From: Nyssa sinensis
Lineage: Eukaryota > Streptophyta > Magnoliopsida > Cornales > Nyssaceae
Length of the DNA: 64,000 nucleotides
NCBI GenBank assembly: GCA_008638375.1
Contig: CM018033.1
Location: 10,642,880 to 10,706,879 of the forward strand
Reading direction: 5' to 3'
The notes beneath the pieces were generated by a model. That model saw nothing but the letters and a program-made list of their open reading frames with translations, had not been told where the DNA came from and made no database searches. Positions 25,124 to 37,160 of the stretch are shown in pieces. Positions within the stretch are counted from its first letter, which is position 1; every line of letters starts with the position of its first letter. Position numbers and translations under genes: made by a program.

Positions 25124-26904
25124 TGTCACGACCCGAAACCCACCCTATGCGGATCTCGTGTCGCGGGGCCAGACCCGAAGGCCGTCCCTACTTTTTCCAT
25201 TCCTGTATCATAGTACTAATATGCAATGTACTAAAAATTTTAAACTATGAACAGCGGAAGTCTTTATCAATTACAGTAATCCAGCGGAAGTCTTTTAAAT
25301 AATTTAAACAGCGGAAGTCTATTAAATACATGACATGGTTCTACATAAGACAAAATGAGAACTAAACGTAACCAGCACCCGGAGGTGGTGAATACATGGG
25401 AGAACTAACATAGACTGGTACAGTACTTCAAAATGTCCCCCTACGCTCTCAGACTCCTACTGGGGTCTCGCAGCGTCATTACCTGAAATGGGGGGTAAGT
25501 GGGGTGGAATGAGCTACAAAGCTCAGTAAGTAAATGCAGATCTCCAACACTGGTATCGATGATCAATAAATCCATGAATAAGATTATGATAGCCAATCAT
25601 AAGAATAAGATGCCGTAATAGCCAATGAAAACAATTGCCACGAGGGCCAATAGAAACAATTGCCACGAGGGCCAATGAACAGTAATCACAATACACAATC
25701 AGAAGTATTGGGTGTAATATCAATATGAAGAAATTCAATGATAATAAAACAACAATGAAGTACTGCCACAATGAACCGATCACAATCAAATCAATCGATG
25801 CAAGTCCCTCGAGACTTGAAGAATCATAAGGGATAGTGTCATTCAATAACGTAATAATATCAATTCTTAAGAGATGCATTTACTCTGTTCTCAGGTAGAA
25901 TGCCAATGCAAATGTAAATGAAATGCCAATGGAAATGCAATGAAAATGCCAATGATCATGCCAGTCAATTGCCGGTGAAAAGCCTTCGAGGAATTCATTC
26001 CTGCCACCTGTCCATTCATGTACTTGACCCTTAGGTCTCCAGTCAATCAGAAAGCATCAGATGCATGTTGTGACTGAGCACAATCCCGTATTCATAACAT
26101 ATCATGATTATTCATAATTCCATAGAAGTATAAAATGGAATATCATTCATTCAATAAGGATACAACAGTAGGCCTTTCAAGGAATGGTTCAACATGATAA
26201 CAATGATATAACAGTCAATCAATGTCCACAAGATAGAACAATATCACATTGTGGATAGCAATAAAATGTGGTACTTTCAAGGCACAGTGTAACATGATAA
26301 CAATGATACATCAGTCAATCAAATGTCCACAAGATAGAAAATATCGAATTGTGGATCACAAGGATATCAATACATTCAAGAGTACGAGTTTGGCAGTAAA
26401 AGAATAAACTTGGCTTGTGGAAACACCACATGTAAGAGAGAGTGATCCACTTACCTCTATCATGATTCTATATCAGAAATCCGTGAGTGTACCCTTGCCT
26501 TTCGAGTTCCCTATATATCAGTGAATACGTTTTAGAATAAATTCTATTCATCAAATTTTATGCCTTTCTATCATAAGTATCTCAAATACTACTTCAGACT
26601 TTACCATTGAGTTCGGAACGCCAAAGAAAGTCGGTTTAGGCTTTCGCGGAATTCCATTTGGACATTTGTACTAAAAAGGCAAAATGGTCATTTTGCACTT
26701 TTATGTGTATTTTATTTTTCAGGACCCCGTATCATGAAACGGACCTCACCGTTGGTCTCAGTAGGTCTGAGAAAGTCAAAATGCACTAATGACTTGTCTC
26801 AATCGGACATCGGGTCATTTTTCATTTAATTAATTTAATTAATCTAATTAATTAAATTACATAATTAAGTATAGTATATATACATTATTTTTGCACCAAA
26901 CAGA

Positions 26905-26980
26905 CGGGTGCGTACTGGTGGCACATTGGACGTGTGCCACCTCCCCTCCAAAATCATCTCACGATCGAATCCCAGGGACA
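26905..26980 (+). ncRNA. tRNA-like module in the solo LTR (first)
   Basis: A-box-like TGGTGGCACATTGG (26,916-26,929) and B-box-like CGATCGAATCCC about 46 bases on. The spacing and motifs resemble a Pol III internal promoter of tRNA origin. No complete cloverleaf was shown, so this is a relic or SINE-like fragment, not a functional tRNA call. Confidence 0.35.
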
Positions 26981-27060
26981 GCGTCCGTTTTGTTAATTTT
27001 TTCCATTTTATTCATTATATTATATATATATATATATTGTTGCCCTAATTCGGCACACGC

Positions 27061-27125
27061 GTGCGCGTGGCCAAGTGGCAAAGACTTGGGCTCAGTGTAA
27101 GGGTCATGGGATCGATTCTCAGGGA
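27061..27125 (+). ncRNA. tRNA-like module in the solo LTR (second)
   Basis: A-box TGGCCAAGTGGC at 27,068-27,079 fits the tRNA A-box consensus except for its last base. B-box-like GGATCGATTCT is at 27,109-27,119, followed by CAGGGAC. The A-to-B spacing is typical of tRNA genes. No matching acceptor stem was verified. Confidence 0.4.
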
Positions 27126-28691
27126 CTATGGTCCCTTTCATTTTCCCTGATTTTCCAAAGCCAAATGGCGAACAACGTCTCTAAACCGAATTAGGATATC
27201 CAGTTCTGAATTCGATTCCTTACACTCGTATCCAACCAGTCTAGATTTCATTTGAATTTAAAACACTTACGCCCAAACGACGTAGTATTGAGACACCCAG
27301 CCCCAACATGTCGCCGTTTCGGTCACCCATTTAACTCCTTCTTCCCTGATAATCCGGCAAAGGATCAGTAGGGTTCCGGTGGTGAACAGTCGCCTTCTCC
27401 GGCGACGATCACCGGTTTCTGCTCTCGGTTTGCCCCAAATCCAATGTCGTTCTCTCACCCTTCTCTCAAGGATTTCAAATCCACTCTCGGTTCTCATCAA
27501 ATCCCTCCCCATCTTCACGAATAGGGGGTCTCCGGCCCTTTTTCCGGCCAACTGTTTTCTTTTCATCTCGCGACTGTTTCTTCTCGGTTTTAAACCCATT
27601 TTGATTCTAAAGTGTTTCTGCACTTCATACTAACATTTCTATAAACTAAATGTAAAGTTTAAAGCATAAAATATATGGGAACCAAGATTATCCACCGAAC
27701 CTGCAACTCAGTTTTTCTCCTTGGTTTCTTAACCGTTTTCTATCATTCTTGTTGCATTTAAAAGCTAAACTCATGCTTATCAAGACCCTAGCTTTAAATC
27801 AAACTATCATGCTTTAAATCATAAAACAGAACTCAAAACACTCACCTGGGTTTTCGGTTCTAGCTCACTGTGACCCTCCAAACCCTTCTGTTTCTGCTCT
27901 TGAGTTCCTTGACAATGTTCCTCTCAGTCTCAGTTTCCTTTTTGTCTCTCAACTCACGCCCGTATACTTATATCACAAACAACCGAATCCTTTCTCTCTT
28001 CACTTTCTCTCTCTACACGACTCCTTGAGCCTCCAAACTTCACATCTCATAAACTCCTTTCAGATCTCATAAATTCTACTTTTTCATTCGGTTGCTTTCC
28101 ATTAAATGCATGGGAGATATTTGTGGTGTTATATGTATATTATATGCATCACACACATAAAGCACTCACTTACACACACATACTAGCACACACACTAGCC
28201 TCATAATGGCTGTACACGTACACACACACACTGATCCCTCATGCATACATTTTTCCCTCTTTACCCTTTCCTTTCACCTTTATTTACATATATACATATA
28301 GATACATATATATATATATACACATACATGTATATGTATTGTCCTTGCCATATATATATACATACACATAAATACATATTTATACATGTATATACATTCA
28401 TGTGTAGGCGTATAAATTTACTTTTAATCATATATACATACATTCATTTTGAACGGGCTACACACATACGTACGTGTATGCATGCATGGAAATACGTGCA
28501 TGCACGCATTACAATGCAATGTCCTGGGGTGCTCGGGTGTTACCCAGCCTTGGTTATTCATTTCCATCATTTACAGTTTCCAGTCATACATTTCCATGAA
28601 GTACCATGGTATACATACCTTATTGTTCAAGTTACACTATTTAACCGACTTAACTCGGTACACGTGCCATATCCCGGGTCGGGATATTACA

Positions 28692-29917
28692 CTCGGGCAT
28701 TCGAGTCTCTGCACACTGACTGTCTTGGCCAAGCAATTTATAGATACAGGATTCGCGGCCAACCAGTCCATACCGAGTATGACATCAAAACTGTAAATAT
28801 CTAATGGTATCAGATCGGTTAATAAATGTGAGCCTCTGATCTAAACCTTACATGCTATTTACACAGTGTTGCTACATAGCGATTCTCCTGAAGGCATAGA
28901 AATGGTTAACATATAACCTAAGGGTATTGTTTCTATGTTCAGTCTAGTAGCAAATACTGGTGATATAAATGAATGGGTGGAGCCAGTATCAAAGAGTACT
29001 CTAGCATGCTGGGAACAAATCTGAAGAGTACCTGCGACTATGGAGGTGGTAGCCTGAGTGTCTCCGGGTGTCAGTGCAAAAACCTTCCCTGAGCGCTACG
29101 GCTCGACTCTCTGTCCACTACCCCGGGGCTGTGCTGTAGTCATGGCTACTGAAGTAGATGGAGTACCAGCTGTACTCCTAACTGACTGGGTCCTTTGGGG
29201 GCAATTGGTCTTGAAATGCCCTTCCTGACCACACGTATAGCAAGCACGGGAGTTAGCCTAGCACGGTCCCCGATGATACCTATGACAAGTGGGGGCACTG
29301 AGCTACACTTCCATCAGTGGTATTGACCCCTAATGGTCTGGGTCTAGAGCCCTTAGATGCTGATCCTGCTCTTGGCCGAGTGAAGGTAGGTCCTATCCCC
29401 TTGCCCTAGCTCCCAGTTGGCCCTTTATTCTGACTCTCTGATGGTCTCGGAGTTGGCTGACTCCCTCCTAGCCTCGGTACCGTGTTTGCCTTCCTCTTGG
29501 CAAACTCCTCGCCACTTTGTCTATGATCTTTGCAGTGCTCAGCACGTCATCATAAGTGGCTAACCGCAGGGGTTTAACCCTGTTTCTAATGTTCCACCGC
29601 AGACTACTCTCAAACTTGCGGGCTCTCTCGTGCTCGTCTTCCAAGACAGCAGGAGCGTGTCACTCTTCAGCTGAAGTGGGGCCCTTAGTACTATCGAACG
29701 TAGAGGGTCGTAGTGCTTGAAACTGCTTATACAGATGAGTCTGACCCCTCTCATTCTCCTAACGTACTATGTGTGTCACAGGCGATTCTTGTCGCTCTGG
29801 TCTAGCTGGAGTGCTGGGACCTGCCTGATTCTGAATAAGTCTTTCCACTATTCTCTCTAGCCATGCTATGTGGGCGTTAGCCTCATCCAATGGTGTGGTA
29901 GTGCGAGTGTTCACCAT
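28692..29917 (-). pseudogene. Chromovirus W gag and protease
   Basis: Gag starts at 29,917 (MVNTRTTTPLDEANAHIAWL), the same start as in element V. It runs through ERIVERLIQNQAGPSTP. At about 29,655 it jumps from the conserved GPTSAEEW straight to EDEHERAREFESSLRWNIR, which removes the gag core that V retains (roughly 280 bases). A zinc knuckle, CYTCGQEGHFKTNC, lies at about 29,205-29,250. Aspartic protease with an intact active site (VLFDTGSTHSFISPVF) lies near 28,950-29,010. The solo LTR interrupts the reading between protease and RT. Stops are present, for example after HIVR in the gag. Confidence 0.8.
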
Positions 29918-30059
29918 TTTCTACAAATGGATAGAGATTAGTTTCATATATTTAAGAGTCCAATATCACATGTCAATTTCAATCTACTGACTCTACTTGG
30001 ACATCTGTAATACTAGTACCTTTAGTCTATCTCCCATGAACCACTGTGTTACCTAGGAT

Positions 30060-30071
30060 GCTCTGATACCA
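30060..30071 (-). promoter_or_regulatory. Primer-binding site of chromovirus W
   Basis: TGGTATCAGAGC on the minus strand, complementary to the 3' end of initiator-Met tRNA, three bases inside the 5' LTR. Confidence 0.9.
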
Positions 30072-30074
30072 AGT

Positions 30075-32730
30075 TGTCACGACTCGAGACCCACCCTATG
30101 CGGATCTCGTGTCTCGCACCTGATCCGATGCTGCTTGTCGAACCAAAGGTCTCAACTTGTTACACAATCAGTGCTACTAACATGCAACAGTTAAAATGCG
30201 GAAATAAATAATTAAAAGTTGTATGTGATATACATAATGTTTTACAAAAATGCGGAATACAAAATTTCTTAATACAACTATTCATCCCTAGGACGTGGAT
30301 AATATGGGAGAGCTATAAGACTATCTGTACTAAGTATTACACTGCAACTTCAAAAATAAATGTCCACCTCCTAGCTGTCAGACTCTACGGCCTGTTCTCG
30401 AGATTTGTGCCTATAAAATGTTGTGTAGTATCTGATGAGCTATGAAAACTCAGTAAGTAGTCCTTTACTCTGCCATGTGTACAAGGGTATAAAGAATGCT
30501 AGCCAGTCACTGAATATATATAACTCAATATCAGATGATGGAAGTCAAATGATAAGGAAAAGAAACTGCTATGCCAACAATGTCATATTGCTATAGTCAT
30601 GAGCTATCTCAAATATGAAATGTAGGCACTATACTGAAAGTTGTAAAATCTTGTGATCATTCAATAACAATATAACATGATAAAGCTATGAATATCAACA
30701 ACAAAGGATAGTGATATCAACTAAAACTGAGATGCTCTCGTGGGGCTCGAAAATCCCCTTGAGCTCGTATTCAGTTCCACTCGGGCTCTTTGAATAATAC
30801 TGCTCTGTGCATAATGTAACTCCACGTCCCATGCCTCGCATAGCGAAAGGTAAATGTTCCACTCGGAACCTAGACTCAAAGGTCATAAATAGCATCAGAA
30901 TAGAGATGTGACTGAGCACAAATCCGGCACTAATAATATATCAGGATCATCCTATCTTCCACGAAGAGTATAATGGAATCATAACTGGTTCTAGGCAATC
31001 TGACGTAACAGTAGTTTTCGAGGCTACGGTTACTAGACTACTTTGAATAAAACTGTCTGGCCCTCACGGCCCTAGGTACAAGTGTACATAAGGAAATCTG
31101 TGCACAAGTGTACAATCATGATCGAGATATATATAGAAATCAATAACTGTCTCCCACACGATAGGGCAATATCAATATGGCTAAATAATTACTGGTGTGG
31201 ATGTATAGAGTATAATAGGCAATATATATACAAGAATTATGACATGGCTATGAATTGTAACACATGCAGATATCGAATTTTACTTACCTCTTTACTGTCT
31301 ATGAACTAGAAGGATTTAGACTGCTTTCTCTTTGCCTTCTCGTGTTCCTAAAATTCATGAAACACGCTTCAGTCTATCGCTATTTGAATTATGCTATTCA
31401 TCAAATTTTATGCCTTTATATCTTAAATTCTTCTTTTATGAAAATAAACCCTACCATTGAAACCAGAACGTCAAAGAAAGTCGGTTTAGGCTTTCGCAGA
31501 ATTCAATTTGGACTTTTGTACTAAAAAGGGCAAAATGGTCATTTTACTCTTTTTCAGGTATTTTGTTCTTTTTCGGGACCCCGTCTCATGAAACGGACCT
31601 TACCATCGGACTCTGAATATCTAAGATAATAGATTTTGACTATTTATTTGCCTCGTTTGGACTTCGTTTGACCTATATTTGAATTAGGGGTATTATTGTA
31701 AAAATTTATATTTTATAAATTTTTCTGTTTGGGCCTTAGTGAAATTTCCTAAACTTTCTGGGGTCAAAATAGAATTTCCTAAGTCTTGGTCTGAACCAGT
31801 GGGTTCACGGTCTTAAACCCTAGACCGGTTTAATTTCCCACTGAACCGACCGGTTTACCCTATTCTGAAAACCGGAGTTCAATAACCAAATTTTCTTATC
31901 CTATCCACGGATTAGAAAATCCTTATCCCAATTCCAATTTATTATCCCTGTTACCAAACACACCAAATTTAAACTTAAAAACTTATCAAAACTGCGCCAT
32001 TTCGGTTTATATCTATTTCTGTTTCGGTCGAGTCCCGACCGGATTCGACCCGTGACCCGAAACCAACCAAGACAACAGTGTCGTCTTCTCCGGCGATACG
32101 CCGGTAGGGTTCCGTCGTGTACAGTCGTCTTCTCCGGCGACGACCAATATTTTTCGGTGAGTTTTTTTACCTAGCTCAATGCAGTTTTTTGTATTTTTTC
32201 TTGGAAATTACAGATCTACATTTAGTTGTTTATTTAGATTACTAATTCTCTACGAATAAGGCAAAACCGAAACTCCGGTGACCTGCAAATCTCACATTTC
32301 GTTCTGATTTGTTCACTGTTTTTCTCTAGTTCTTTTTCTATTTTCTTTTTGTACCTTATTGGGAAATTTCTAGACAACTAAATCAATATTTTATACATAA
32401 AATATCAATGGTCTTTAAGATCGACCTAAGCCTGTAAATGGGATTTTCTCACTAGTTTTTGAACCGTTTTAAGTGATTTTTCTTACCAAATGATCCTAGT
32501 TACATGCTGATTAAGATCCTACCCTTAAACTCAAGATTTCATGCTTTTAAAAAAATAAAACAGAACGACCCACTTACCTATATTTTCTGAGTTTTCTTGA
32601 TTGCAGGTCCCCTCTTCTTCTCTTGCTCCCTTTTGGCTTACCTCTAGTTCTTCCCAAATCAATTTTCTCAACTTGACAATGCTCACAACTTCTGACTTTC
32701 TCTCTATTTTTCTTATCCTACACAACGTAC

Positions 32731-32761
<31 letters not shown>

Positions 32762-33447
32762 TCTTTTACACACGCACACTCCACCGCCCTAACCCTCTTC
32801 TTCTTGGTTTCTCCCCCTTCTAAAGCCCCTTTCTTTGACCTAGGGTTCTGATTTCTCTCTGCCAAATGCAACCTTGCATTTATGAGTTGGAAGATATTTA
32901 CATATATATATATATATGATATATTACGTACTAACACACACACACTGCCCAATCCGACACACACACATGGAGACCTGCTTGGCAGTTCTTCTCTTTGTTT
33001 CCTTTTTCTTTTCTTTATTTCCTTTTAATTTCTTATATATATATATATATATATACGTACACATATATACATATATCATTGTATATGTATAATACATCAC
33101 ACTATACATACATATACACATATAATACATATTTTCACATGTATACTTATATCTATATGTGTGCATAATACTCTATTTTTAACCACGTATACATACCCTG
33201 ATATTAAGTAGGCTACGTGCATATGTATACGTACATCTACATGGGAATGCGTGCATGCACGCATCACGAGGCATAATGCTGGGTTGCTCGGCACTAACTG
33301 TATAACTAATACCGTTTTAGCTTCTAAAGTTGTACAATACATTTGATATCAAAATATGGAGCTTAAACAGCTCAAGTTACAACTAGTAGTACTCTACCCA
33401 ACCCGATTTACCTCAGTATACGTGCTAATCCGAGTCAGGGTATTACA
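30075..33447 (-). repeat. 5' LTR of chromovirus W (3.37 kb)
   Basis: Partner of 18,625-22,001. It is followed by the GTCTC target duplication at 33,448. It carries the same microsatellites at 32,734-32,755 and 33,037-33,060. On the minus strand this LTR would hold the element promoter. No TATA box was assigned because several TA-rich tracts compete. Confidence 0.9.
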
Positions 33448-34709
33448 GTCTCCAAAGTAATAGAGTCCATCGCGCTCATATCCCTTGCCAAAAATCTTCT
33501 TCGAAGTCAGGTCCTGCAAAAAACAACGATCGGGTAAGAAAATCACAACACAATTAAAAATTTTTGTAAGTAAACTGATAGAGAGAAGATTGTAAGCAAA
33601 ATTAGGGACATGAAAAACAGAAGGAAGAGTGATGTCTGAAAATAAGACTGCATCACCCTGACTACTGATCTGGATAGATAACCCATCTGTAATACGAACA
33701 GACTGAACAATAGGGATAACTAGAGAAGAAAAAATGGATAAATCATCAGTCATGTAATTATTAGCGCCAAAATCCAAAATCCAAGTGGGATAGCCTGACT
33801 TAACATGAAAAGCAATAGGGATACCTATAGCAAGTCTAGCCGTGGGCTTGGTAGGTGAGGTAGTCCCTGAAGGAGTAGGACCTAAGCCAAGGTGTGACTG
33901 AAGCTGAGCGATCTGTGCTTGAAGCTGATTATAATCTGAAATGGTTGGAGCAGGTGAAGTCTCTATAATGGCACCTGTACTAGGAGCCCATTTTCCTTGG
34001 TCTCAGTTCCCTTGATTCCTTTAGTTCTGGTTTCTAGAATAACCCTACTTTAACTCAGGATAAAGATCAAAGCAGAGATTAATGACATGGCCGGGCTTGT
34101 GGCAGTGCTGACAATAAGGACGGTTTACCCGTCGGATGAAAGCCTGAAGAAGCAGCAAAGACCATTTGATCAAGAATAGGAGGAGACATCTCAATTTTTG
34201 AAGTTGGTGTCAGAAGAATAAGACGGGGCCTGCAATCACCGCCATCTATAGTAGCAAACTCCTCGTAAAGAGAAGGCATAGGAGAGGTGTTCAAAATCTG
34301 AACCTTAAGCCTCAAACTCATGTTTCAAACCCATCAAAAACTGATATGTATGCCTACAATCAAGACATTTGGACTGAACATCACCATCAGTGGAAAAGTC
34401 ACTAAAGGGCTCATATTGAGCCGACTCTTAATATGGAGATAACTAAAGAAGTTACCAACCGATAGGTCCATGGTGGCTTGGGGGGCATGGGCATACATTT
34501 TAGATAGGGCAGACCACAAACCATAGATAGTCTCATGATACATGAACATATTATGGATCCTCTCCTCTATCGAGTTGAACATCCAACCCAAAACGATACA
34601 GTTGTCCATATCCCATTATTCAAACGTGGGGTCAAATTTAGATGGCTTCAACATCTTTCCAAGAATCCACCCGGTCTTACATTTTCCACCAAGAAAGAGG
34701 CGAAAAGAG

Positions 34710-34741
<32 letters not shown>

Positions 34742-35296
34742 TAACAAGCTCGTGAAGCGTTGAGCTGGTGTATGCGGGGCAAAAGAGATATTCGGACAAG
34801 CAACCACAGGAGCCAGACGATTAGTAGGAACAACATCCTTACCTAAATCAGCCATGAGACATGTTTAAAAAACTAGAACAAATAGACGAGAAACAAAGCT
34901 AGATAATGAATTGGAAACAAAAAAACCACAGCTGGACAAAGAACTGTTTACCAGACACCGGCAGCCAAACACTTCGGCTACCCAAACAACAGAAGAGGAG
35001 CACGGAGAGGCTCAACACAACACAGATGGGCCAAAAAGGCCAACAGGTGCAGCAATGAGGCTGCACGAAAGACCAGAAGGGTCTTGGGAGGTCAATAGTG
35101 GTCGCCGACCCTGCTGGAGAAGTTGCCTATGGTTGGTGATAGGGCTGTGATAAGCAACTGGGGTCGTGAGGGCTTGGGACAAGAACCAAGCTGGTGCAGC
35201 AAGGGCTAGGTGTGGTGCGGCAGTGGCTAGGTGATGGGGGTGGACAGGCAAGATTGAGGGGAGAGAGAAAAAAAGCTTTCTTAGGATCTAATGCCA
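33448..35296 (-). pseudogene. Copia element Z gag and protease (5' part)
   Basis: Gag starts at 34,855 with MADLGKDVVPTNRLAP and contains LLLNGKNFHAWSRSFRLFLG, the Copia gag N-terminal signature. It continues as ERIHNMFMYHETIYGLWSAL at 34,334-34,609. A zinc knuckle CQHCHKPGHVINLC lies near 34,090-34,130. Protease at 33,394-33,777 begins MDFGANNYMTDD, so the active-site D-S-G reads D-F-G. SVFHVPNFAYNLLSIS and GKGYERDGLYYFG lead into the pre-integrase region, where chromovirus W inserted. A degenerate Met-tRNA primer-binding site (TGGCATTAGATC on the minus strand) lies at about 35,283-35,294. Confidence 0.82.
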
Positions 35297-35479
35297 AAAA
35301 GAGATTTGGGAAAACATATTTTTTTCTTATTACTTCAACCTCATATATATATATATATACACACACACAATACATTCCTAACTAAATAAGGAAAGGAAAT
35401 AAAGAGAGAATAATAGATGGTCAACATGACCTAAAATAGAAACGTAAAAAAGGCTAAGAATAAATTTCTAATTCCAACA
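35297..35479 (-). repeat. 5' LTR of Copia element Z (183 bp)
   Basis: Partner of 15,500-15,679, followed at 35,480-35,484 by the ATACG duplication. It contains (TA)n/(CA)n at about 35,343-35,370. Without chromovirus W and its solo LTR, the whole Copia element is about 5.15 kb, a normal size. Confidence 0.87.
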
Positions 35480-35484
35480 ATACG

Positions 35485-35607
35485 TAGGAATCTCATAGAG
35501 GAATGAGTCCGACCACGTCAAAATCATAATCAACGTCAAAATAGTTATCTTTTTTTTTCTTGCGTTGACGTTCACTTGCTTGCAAGTTCCATCAACGAGG
35601 GGCATTC
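35485..35607 (+). other. Element Y 3' untranslated end with polypurine tract
   Basis: Resumes Y after the Copia insertion. GTTGACG words and CAACGAGGGGCATTC directly precede an LTR start; the G-rich run is the likely polypurine tract. Confidence 0.6.
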
Positions 35608-36040
35608 TGTAGACACCTCATTTTGTGACCCTTGATTAAGTAATAAAAATCGATGATTATGCTAAGAAACCTACTTCAAGTGGGGACTCTTCCCAATTGA
35701 GTCCTATTCCTATTAGGACTCCTCTTGATAAAGTCCCACTCTTTATAGGACTCTCTTGCTAGAGTCCCAATCCAAGTAAAACTCTTCCCGATAGAGTCTC
35801 ACTCCTTGTAGGACTCTCCTACCAGAGTCCCAATCCAAGAAGAACTCTTCCCGATAGAGTCCCACTCTTGTTAGAACTCTCCTGCTAGAGTCCTAGTCCA
35901 AGTAGGGCTTTTTCAATAGAGTCCTATTCCGGTAGGACTCTCTTGCCAGAGTCCCAGTCTAAGTATGACTCTTCCCGATAGAGTCCTACTCCCGTTAGGA
36001 CCCTCATTCCAGAGTCCCAGGTCCAAGTAGGACTGTCCTA
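35608..36040 (+). repeat. 3' LTR of element Y with internal tandem repeats
   Basis: Starts TGTAGACACCTCATTTTGTG. From about 35,680 on it consists of a tandem repeat of about 62 bp, with CTTCCCGATAGAGTC at 35,783, 35,846 and 35,969 and CCAGAGTCCCA.TCCAAGTAG between, about six copies in all. It ends near CCTAGTTCA where element X gag resumes. The end is approximate; I found no matching 5' LTR at the left edge of Y. Confidence 0.6.
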
Positions 36041-36698
36041 GTTCAATCCTTAGCAACGGTAGGAAATAAATTTTTAAAAAGGCTTTGGTGAAGACATCCC
36101 ACTCTTTAACCATAGTACGCCCTACAAACTCCCACCAAGTTAAGGCTCGCCCTAGAAACAAAAGACTAGCATAATTAATCCAGAGGTCATCCTCTTGGAT
36201 ATGGACCATTTCTAGAAGTCTAAAAACACAGTCTTAGCCAATCATCTGCAACAAACGGATCAGGTCCCCTAAGAACTTAGGAGGATTCAACCTCTAAAAC
36301 TCTCTCATAGTGGCTGTGACTCTAATTTCTCCCGTCTGAGAATGGGATTGGGCCTCATCTTAGTTAGCCTGCTGAAATTATTTCTTAAACTCAATCATCC
36401 CACTGGTAATTTCAGCCCCATCTACTTAGACCATTGGAACTTGCGGTGGAGGTTCAGGGAAGGGAACTTCCCCTTGGTTTTGCCCTTCTGGCTCTCCTTG
36501 GAAAGGTAGTGGAGGATTGGGAATAAGGATATCTCCCTTGCCCCGACCCACTTGGTCTCTTGAAAGTGGTGGCGGAGCTGCGAGAATGGGTACTTCTTCC
36601 CTGCCTTGGTTCACTTGGCCAGTTGAAGGTGGTAGTGGAAGCATAGGATTAGGAGTTCTACCTTGGCCCTGACCCCGACCTCTTCCCTTAGGTGGCAT
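36041..36698 (-). pseudogene. Element X gag, N-terminal half
   Basis: Minus strand. A likely start at 36,698 gives MPPKGRGRGQGQGRTPNPML, a basic N-terminus common in gypsy gag. A proline-rich repeat segment with NQGREEVPI and NQGEVPFPEPPP follows. The gag core at 36,050-36,209 reads YASLLFLGRALTWWEF and VKEWDVFTKAFLKIYFLPLL. It stops at the junction with element Y; the rest is at 10,441-11,150. The middle segment (36,210-36,420) is frameshifted. Confidence 0.72.
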
Positions 36699-37160
36699 CC
36701 TATAATAATCAAGTTGGCAACTCACTATAAAATCTATAACTTTCATTTCACAAGGTTCTATCCTCAATCGTAGCTAATTTTATCCCCAATTACCACTAGC
36801 ATATGCATGAATGAACTCATATGAATGCAACATATAGCAAATGCATCAAATAATAAATAAACAAGCATGTTCATATATTCACAAAAATAAGTCAACATTC
36901 ACTCAAAGCAAGACATCTCATGCAACAACATCAACGATCAAGTTTAATGTATACTAGATTCCTAGGTGCTCAACTAATGTCCATCCTACTCTAAAGTTTC
37001 TAATCAATATCAATTTATTATCACACCGCCCAACTAGCTATGGTCTAATGTGCTATTTTCAAAAAAACAAAAATTTTGTTCTTAGGAGGGGAGTTGACTT
37101 TTTATTCTTAACAAATTAGTTATTACAAATATTTTCATTGGTTCCAAATGGGGGTTACTT
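36699..37160 (-). other. Leader between LTR and gag of element X
   Basis: AT-rich, with no gene seen. I looked for the Met-tRNA primer-binding site TGGTATCAGAGC next to the LTR and did not find it, so the primer site is lost or of another type. Confidence 0.4.

Larger units (their letters stand above)
25124..28691 (-). repeat. Solo LTR inside chromovirus W (3.57 kb)
   Basis: Bounded by CTCGG at 25,119-25,123 and at 28,692-28,696, a perfect 5-bp duplication. On the minus strand it starts TGTAATATCCCGACCCGGG and ends GGGTCGTGACA. It has no internal coding region, so it is a solo LTR left by LTR-LTR recombination. It shares words such as ATTCATCAAATTTTATGCC and CACCCTATGCGGATCTCGTG with the LTRs of W, so it is a diverged member of the same family. 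It splits W between protease and RT. Confidence 0.9.

Noticed and set aside
27061..27125. Functional tRNA gene
   Set aside because: A- and B-box motifs are present, but no convincing acceptor stem or anticodon arm could be confirmed by eye; kept only as tRNA-like.
28241..28804. Open frame of 187 codons on the plus strand
   Set aside because: It lies wholly inside the solo LTR, is built largely from TATACATA-type low-complexity sequence and shows no domain.
15500..35479. A single very large retrotransposon of 20 kb
   Set aside because: Copia order and gypsy order alternate, and two inner pairs of LTRs with their own target duplications explain the size as nesting.
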